From DATEEG01 sp035525055 (GTDB taxonomy: Bacteria; Actinomycetota; Acidimicrobiia; Spongiisociales; ZC4RG35): a stretch of 44,728 bases of DNA. Of the stretch, positions 40,231 through 44,728 are shown piece by piece (the stretch's first letter is position 1; every line of letters begins with the position of its first letter). The notes beneath the pieces are model-generated. The model had not been told where the DNA came from, made no database searches, and saw only the letters and a list, made by a program, of their open reading frames with translations. The translations under genes were made by a program, and so were the position numbers. The stretch spans positions 1 through 44,728 of the forward strand of contig DATLEZ010000094.1 of the NCBI GenBank assembly GCA_035525055.1, written 5' to 3'.

Positions 40231-40461
40231 TTAGACGACCCGGCTGGCCGTGCGACGCGGCTCCATCCGCCAGAGGCGCAGGTGGTCGATCCGACCGACC
40301 TTGGAGCCGTTGTTGCCCAGGCCGTCCTTGGCATCAAGCACCCGATCGGCGATTCTTTTGCGCAGGACGGCTCGTCGAGCCTGGCCGGCCTTGGGGTCGT
40401 AGAAGTACTGAATGGCGGCACCAAAGGCGGCGCCCGTCCAGAAGCGGAGTTTCTTTCTCAT
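40231..40461 (-). CDS. Small YtxH/BON-associated-type protein (76 residues)
   Basis: A short basic protein: RKKLRFWTGAAFGAAIQYFYDPKAGQARRA, then a basic helix and tail. A short hydrophobic stretch (about 7-20) followed by YFYDPxxGxxRR resembles the N-terminus of actinobacterial proteins that often continue into a BON domain, which is absent here. ATG 40461 is chosen over 40464 because GGAGG (40467-40471) then has 5-nt spacing. It is possibly a membrane- or envelope-associated stress protein, or the truncated remnant of a longer gene. Confidence 0.7.
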   Translation of the reverse strand: MRKKLRFWTGAAFGAAIQYFYDPKAGQARRAVLRKRIADRVLDAKDGLGNNGSKVGRIDHLRLWRMEPRRTASRVV

Positions 40462-40537
40462 CATTTCCTCCGAAGCTTGAGATGTGCTTCTTAAGTACCC
40501 GTTCGAGGGCTGGCCGAAACCCGAATCCGGAGGATCT

Positions 40538-41683
40538 CTAGCGGGACCAGCGGCCGGCCAGCAATTCCCGGCTGATGATGTTGCGCTGAATCTCCGAGGC
40601 GCCTTCATAGATCCTCGGGGCCCTGACCTCTTGATAAAGATGGGCGAGGGGATGGGAGGCCTCGAGGCCGCGAGCACCGTGGATCTGAACGGCCGCATCC
40701 ACAACGAATTGGGCAGTTTCGGTGGCTAGAAGTTTGGCGGCAGCGGCCATGCCGGTCAGGCGCTCCCTGTCACCGCCGTCGTGAGCTGCCGCCGCTCGAT
40801 ACACCATCAACCGGGCCGCGTCGATCCTCAGCGCCATGTCAGCCAGTTGGTGGGAGACACCCTGGAAACCGGCCAGTGGCTGTCCGAAGGCTTCCCGCGT
40901 GGTCGCATGGGTGACAGCCATCTGCAACGCCGCCTCCGCCATCCCGACCGCAAAAGCTCCCACCGAAGGCCGAAAGAGATCGAGGGTTCGCATCGCCACC
41001 CGAAACCCGCGCCCGACTTCTCCGATCACCTGGGACCGATCGGCCGCAACCCCGTCGAATTCCAGCCTCCCCACCGGATGCGGGCTCAACATGTCAATAG
41101 CGCTCCCCGTCAGGCCGGGGCTGTCGCCGGGTATCAGAAAGGCTGTCACCCCCGATGCTCCCGGGTCGGGTCCGGTCCTGGCGAAAACGGTGTAGACGTC
41201 GGCTTCTGGCGCGTTCGATATGTAGGCCTTGTCACCGGTCAACCGATAGCCCGGTCCGTCAGCCTCGGCGGCGAGGGCGAGATTGGCTGCGTCGGAGCCG
41301 GCCCCCGATTCTGTCAACGCAAAAGCCGGAACGGCCCGGCCCGCCACCACCTCGGGGATCCACTTTTGACGGTGTTCGGGAGTGCCAGATTGAAGGATCG
41401 GATAGGCGCCGAGACCCTGCATGGCGAAGGCGGTCTCGGCTCCGGTTGACGTCCGGGCCAGTCCCTGCCGGATCAGACACAGTTCGGTGGCGCGCACTTC
41501 GCCCCCCGGCGGAAAGAGCCGTTCGACGAGGCCAGCCTCGGCCAGCGCGGTGACCAGACTCCGATTGAGGCTTCCCGCTGCCCCGGCCTCCGCCACCTGA
41601 ACCAGGGCGAGCCCGACCGCCTCGGCGTGCTCGAGCAGCTCCCGGTCGCCCGGAGTCAGCTCAAAAGCAGAGCCTGGTGCCAT
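40538..41683 (-). CDS. Acyl-CoA dehydrogenase
   Basis: A 381-residue FAD-dependent enzyme that introduces an alpha-beta double bond into an acyl-CoA. Conserved parts are AFALTESGAGSDAANL (FAD/substrate site), GDKAYISNAPEADVYTVFARTG, FGQPLAGFQGVSHQLADMALRI, and near the C-terminus PRIYEGASEIQRNIISRELL with the usual catalytic Glu. Length is typical. ATG 41683 is chosen; the frame extends upstream to 41794 into the divergent oxidoreductase gene, and that part does not look like the family. Chain specificity is unknown. Context suggests aryl- or acyl-CoA degradation. Confidence 0.92.
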   Translation of the reverse strand: MAPGSAFELTPGDRELLEHAEAVGLALVQVAEAGAAGSLNRSLVTALAEAGLVERLFPPGGEVRATELCLIRQGLARTSTGAETAFAMQGLGAYPILQSGTPEHRQKWIPEVVAGRAVPAFALTESGAGSDAANLALAAEADGPGYRLTGDKAYISNAPEADVYTVFARTGPDPGASGVTAFLIPGDSPGLTGSAIDMLSPHPVGRLEFDGVAADRSQVIGEVGRGFRVAMRTLDLFRPSVGAFAVGMAEAALQMAVTHATTREAFGQPLAGFQGVSHQLADMALRIDAARLMVYRAAAAHDGGDRERLTGMAAAAKLLATETAQFVVDAAVQIHGARGLEASHPLAHLYQEVRAPRIYEGASEIQRNIISRELLAGRWSR

Positions 41684-41759
41684 AGCCGACACGGTACCTA
41701 GATAGCCTCTCGGAATGACCCATCGGTCATCAGGTTGGAATCGCAAGTTGGGAAATGCA

Positions 41760-42611
41760 ATGATGAAGATCGGTATCGGCCTTCCCACCAGCATCCCCGG
41801 GCGGGGAGGCGAGGGCGTCGTTGAGTGGGCCCGCCGGGCCGAGGCAGCAGGCTTCTCAAGTTTGGGCGTGGTTGACCGGGTTGCCTACGACGCCTGGGAG
41901 CCGCTGGTCTCATTGGCGGCCGCGGCGGCGGTCACCGAGAAAGTCCGGCTGGTCTCGATGGTCATGATCGGGCCGATCCACAACACCTCGCTCCTGGCCC
42001 GCCAGGCCGCCACGGTCGACGTCATCTCGGGTGGAAGACTCACGCTCGGCCTCGGGATCGGAGCCCGTCACGACGACTACCTGGCCTCAGGGGTCGATCC
42101 CTCCAAGCGCGGCGAAATGTTGACAGACCAACTCGCCCGCCTTCGGGACCATTGGGAGGACACCACCGTCGGCCCGGTTCCGTTCCAGGCCGGCGGTCCT
42201 GATCTTCTGGTCGGTGGGGCGAGCGGCGGAGCCTTGCTGCGGATGGCGCGCCTGGCCGACGGATACGTGCACGGCGGTGGCCCGGCCCGATCCTTCGCTT
42301 CGGCTGCTCTCCGGGTGCGTACAGCATGGGAGGACGTTGATCGTCCCGGCGCTCCCCAGCTTTGGGCCCAGGCCTACTTCGGTCTCGGCAACGCTGATGT
42401 GGGCGACGCCTACCTACGCGACTACTACGCCTTCACCGGTGCTTTCGCGGAAAAGGTCGTAGCCGCCAATCTTCGAAATCCCCTTGAGGTTCGGGACTAC
42501 ATCCGTTCGTATGAAGAAGCGGGGTGCGAGAACCTCGTGCTTCTTCCGACCGCGGCCGAACTCGACGAAGTCGACCGTCTGGCCGAGGTGGTCTCGCAGG
42601 TGCGATTGTGA
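41760..42611 (+). CDS. LLM-class (F420-dependent type) oxidoreductase
   Basis: A 283-residue luciferase-like monooxygenase family protein with a TIM barrel. Visible blocks are IGIGLPTSIPGRGGEGVVEWARRAEAAGFSSLGVVDR, TEKVRLVSMVMIGPIHNTSLLARQAATVDVISGGRLTLGLGIGARHDDY and LLVGGASGGALLRMARLADGYV. In actinobacteria most such proteins use F420 rather than FMN; the cofactor here is inferred. Start ATG 41760 (or 41763) has GGGA upstream. Its stop overlaps the next GTG start (GTGA), so it is coupled to the aryl-CoA monooxygenase-like gene. Confidence 0.88.
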   Translation: MMKIGIGLPTSIPGRGGEGVVEWARRAEAAGFSSLGVVDRVAYDAWEPLVSLAAAAAVTEKVRLVSMVMIGPIHNTSLLARQAATVDVISGGRLTLGLGIGARHDDYLASGVDPSKRGEMLTDQLARLRDHWEDTTVGPVPFQAGGPDLLVGGASGGALLRMARLADGYVHGGGPARSFASAALRVRTAWEDVDRPGAPQLWAQAYFGLGNADVGDAYLRDYYAFTGAFAEKVVAANLRNPLEVRDYIRSYEEAGCENLVLLPTAAELDEVDRLAEVVSQVRL

Positions 42612-44686
42612 AGATCGGAGTGGTGGGAGCCGGCCCGTCCGGCCTCTACTTCTCGTTGTTGATGGCCAGGACCGGGGCGCACGATGTCACCGTTTTCGAA
42701 CGCAATCCGCGCGGCGCCACCTACGGGTGGGGTGTGGTGTTCTCCGAAGGGACTCTCGCCGAACTGGCCGAAGTGGACTACCTGACCTACCTCGATCTGG
42801 AGAGATCACTGGTCAGATGGAGCGCGATCGACATACGCCATCAGCACAGCACCATTCGCTCGTACGGGCACGGGTTCTCGGCCATCTCGCGGCACACCCT
42901 GCTCCGCGTACTCGAGGATCGGGCCGAGGAGCTAGGTGTCAGGATCAACTTCGAAACCGAGGTTTCCCCAATAAAAGGAGGATTTGGTGACCTCGGTTCT
43001 GGCTTTGACCTGGTTGTCGCCGCCGACGGCGTCAATAGCGGGCTCCGCAGCCACCACCAGCGGGCCTTCGGGCCGACGCTTCATGAGCACCCCACCCGAT
43101 ACATCTGGCTCGGTGCGCCGTTTGCCTTCGACGCCTTCACGTTTGTGTTCGTGCCGACACCGGTCGGGCTCTTTCAGGCCCATGCCTATCCCTACGACGC
43201 CGACGGGTCGACTTTCATCGTCGAAACGACCGAGGAAACCTGGCAACGATCGGGGATGAACGATACCAACGAGGACGAAAGCGTCGCCTTCTGCTCGAAG
43301 CTCTTCGCCGATCATCTCGACGGGAACTCGCTGCGATCCAACCGGTCGCTGTGGAACCGCTTCGTCACTTTGCGAAACCGCCACTGGTACTCGTTGGAGG
43401 CGGGAGGCCCGCCCCTGGTCCTGATGGGCGACGCGGCCCACACCGCCCACTTCTCGATCGGGTCGGGAACCAAGCTCGCCATGGAAGACGCCGCCGGTCT
43501 CTACCAGGCGCTCAATGCTCATCCCGAGAACCTCCGACTGGCGCTGGCTGAATACGAAGCGGACCGGGAGCCTCCGGTGGCTCGCTTCCAGGAGGCAGCC
43601 AGAGATAGCGCTCGATACTTCGAGTTCGTCGGACATCATCTCCAACTCGATCCGGCGACATTCGCCTTCAATCTGTTGACCCGGTCCGGGCGGGTCACCC
43701 ATCTCGACATGGAACGCCGCGATCCCTCCCTGACGATTGCCGCCGATCGCCTGGTGGCGGGGATCGATGCTGGCGAAGTGGCCCCGCCTCCCAGTCTCAC
43801 CGCAGTAAATGTCGGAGGGTTGGATCTGCCCAATCGCCTCGTGGCCGATTTCGACAACGGCGCCGGCGAGGGTTTCCTGCTCACTCCCACCGTTGCGGTC
43901 GATGACGTCGGGCGGAGCCATCCCGGGTCACCGGTGGCAGGACCGAGGGCCAGCCGCTACGCCACAGATTCGGGCCGAGCGGTAGGAGTTGTGATCGGCC
44001 ACGCCGGCGCCAGGGCGTCGACTCGCCCGCCAGGGGACGGACTCGACCGACCCCTCCGGGAGGGCGGGTGGGAACCTATCGCCTGCTCAGCGATCTCGTA
44101 CACACATGCCCATCGGGTTCCACGGCCGCTGTTGGACGATGACATGACCCGGGTCAGCGCCGCCTTTGGCGCAGCGGCGGCCTGGGCTAGCGAAATGGGG
44201 TTTGCTGTGCTCGTGGTCGATGCTGCTCGCGGCGGCCTACTGGCAGGGTTCCTTTCGCCTGTCACCAACCAACGGTCGGACCGATTCGGAGGCGACGTGA
44301 CGGCGAGGTCGCGCTTCCCCCTCGAGGTGTTCGAGGCAGTGAGGGAGAGTTGGAAGGGACCCCTAGCAGTGCGGTTGTCGGTAACGGATTGGATCCGGGG
44401 CGGGACGCCGCTCGAGGACTCGATCGCCATCGCTTCCGGCTTCGCCCGCGCCGGCGCCTCGCTGATCGAAGTTGTCGGCGGCGGCACCGTGGCCGAGGCC
44501 GAACCCGGATATCGGCGCGGCTACATGATCTCGATCGCCGCCGAAGTGCGGCAGCGAGCAGGAGTGGCGGTGCTGGTCGGTGGGGGAATCACGTCCCGGG
44601 ATGAGGCCGACACTGCCATCGCCGCGGGCCGCGCCGATCTGATTCGGATCGATCCGTACCTCTACCGACGGCCCTTGATGCGTTAG
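42608..44686 (+). CDS. Fused FAD monooxygenase / OYE-type flavin oxidoreductase (aryl-CoA hydroxylase-like)
   Basis: A 692-residue two-domain flavoprotein. The N-terminal half (1 to about 380) is a group A FAD monooxygenase: GAGPSG (7-12), VVAADGVNSGLR, and LMGDAAHTAHFSIGSGTKLAMEDA with Asp275. The C-terminal half (about 395-690) resembles Old Yellow Enzyme proteins: FLSPVTNQRSDRFGGDVTARSRFPLEV and VAVLVGGGITSRDEADTAIAAGRADLIRIDP. This architecture is known in 2-aminobenzoyl-CoA monooxygenase/reductase and salicylyl-CoA 5-hydroxylase fusions. The OYE half looks eroded: the usual HAHGYLL block is DAARGGLL. GTG 42608 overlaps the preceding TGA. Confidence 0.88.
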   Translation: MKIGVVGAGPSGLYFSLLMARTGAHDVTVFERNPRGATYGWGVVFSEGTLAELAEVDYLTYLDLERSLVRWSAIDIRHQHSTIRSYGHGFSAISRHTLLRVLEDRAEELGVRINFETEVSPIKGGFGDLGSGFDLVVAADGVNSGLRSHHQRAFGPTLHEHPTRYIWLGAPFAFDAFTFVFVPTPVGLFQAHAYPYDADGSTFIVETTEETWQRSGMNDTNEDESVAFCSKLFADHLDGNSLRSNRSLWNRFVTLRNRHWYSLEAGGPPLVLMGDAAHTAHFSIGSGTKLAMEDAAGLYQALNAHPENLRLALAEYEADREPPVARFQEAARDSARYFEFVGHHLQLDPATFAFNLLTRSGRVTHLDMERRDPSLTIAADRLVAGIDAGEVAPPPSLTAVNVGGLDLPNRLVADFDNGAGEGFLLTPTVAVDDVGRSHPGSPVAGPRASRYATDSGRAVGVVIGHAGARASTRPPGDGLDRPLREGGWEPIACSAISYTHAHRVPRPLLDDDMTRVSAAFGAAAAWASEMGFAVLVVDAARGGLLAGFLSPVTNQRSDRFGGDVTARSRFPLEVFEAVRESWKGPLAVRLSVTDWIRGGTPLEDSIAIASGFARAGASLIEVVGGGTVAEAEPGYRRGYMISIAAEVRQRAGVAVLVGGGITSRDEADTAIAAGRADLIRIDPYLYRRPLMR

Positions 44687-44698
44687 GTTGCACGGTTG

Positions 44699-44728
44699 AT
44701 GTCGCCATATCGGGCTTCGGCGCCACTG
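44699..44728 (+). CDS. Possible start of the next gene (partial)
   Basis: ATG at 44699 opens a frame (MSPYRASAPL) that runs off the right edge, 12 bp after the fused flavoprotein gene. There is only a weak ribosome-binding candidate upstream, and ten codons cannot be assigned. Reported because close same-strand spacing is the rule in this window. Confidence 0.3.
   Translation, partial: MSPYRASAPL

Overview
The window is high-GC, densely packed DNA with GTG and TTG starts, many ATGA/TGATG gene overlaps, an F420-type LLM oxidoreductase, LigB- and LigC-type ATP-dependent DNA ligases, and lipoproteins whose lipid-attachment cysteine is followed by Thr/Ser-rich linkers. This points to an actinobacterium, most likely an uncultured member of the Acidimicrobiia. 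The placement is inferred from gene content and style; no rRNA gene or marker tree supports it. I see no tRNA, rRNA, transposase, integrase, phage gene or CRISPR array.

Layout. 1-2.7 kb: the tail of an unknown gene, a LigC-like DNA ligase, a YihY/BrkB membrane protein and a coupled unknown protein. 2.7-12.5 kb: a maltodextrin locus with a LacI regulator divergent from malE-malF-malG, a cytosolic GH13 amylase and a large secreted GH57 lipoprotein. 12.6-14.5 kb: a DUF2461 gene and an AbiEi/DUF559 gene bracketed by two copies of a complex palindromic repeat. 14.6-22.4 kb (minus strand): a chain of overlapping genes, nucleoside-type ABC transporter (BMP lipoprotein, ATPase, two permeases), then Maf, a lipoprotein and LigB. 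22.5-31.3 kb: envelope and secreted proteins (SLH-anchored PQQ sugar dehydrogenase, amidohydrolase, two tandem S41 protease lipoproteins, MsrA, zinc metallopeptidase, SLT-type muralytic protein). 31.4-36.7 kb: glycogen genes glgX, glgC and glgB. 36.7-38.5 kb: an MFS exporter and its MarR regulator. 38.6-44.7 kb: VOC protein, a Cys/Met gamma-family PLP enzyme, acyl-CoA dehydrogenase, LLM oxidoreductase and a fused aryl-CoA monooxygenase/OYE-type protein.

How the genes work together. The clearest pathway is alpha-glucan use: surface GH57 cleavage, uptake by MalEFG (with no ATPase gene here, so probably a shared MsiK-type ATPase elsewhere), cytosolic GH13 hydrolysis, and glycogen synthesis and debranching by GlgC, GlgB and GlgX. 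The second block couples nucleoside import to nucleotide sanitation (Maf) and a DNA ligase by overlapping reading frames.

The least explained signals are non-coding. (1) Five intergenic loci contain tandem 7-nt words folded back as inverted repeats; the word differs between loci while the 7-nt register and hairpin layout are kept. (2) Two roughly 108-bp elements, each with four copies of a 20-bp word arranged as nested inverted repeats, flank the AbiEi/DUF559 gene. (3) The malE leader holds a 34-bp tandem duplication followed by two purine-rich segments that compete for the same anti-Shine-Dalgarno segment.
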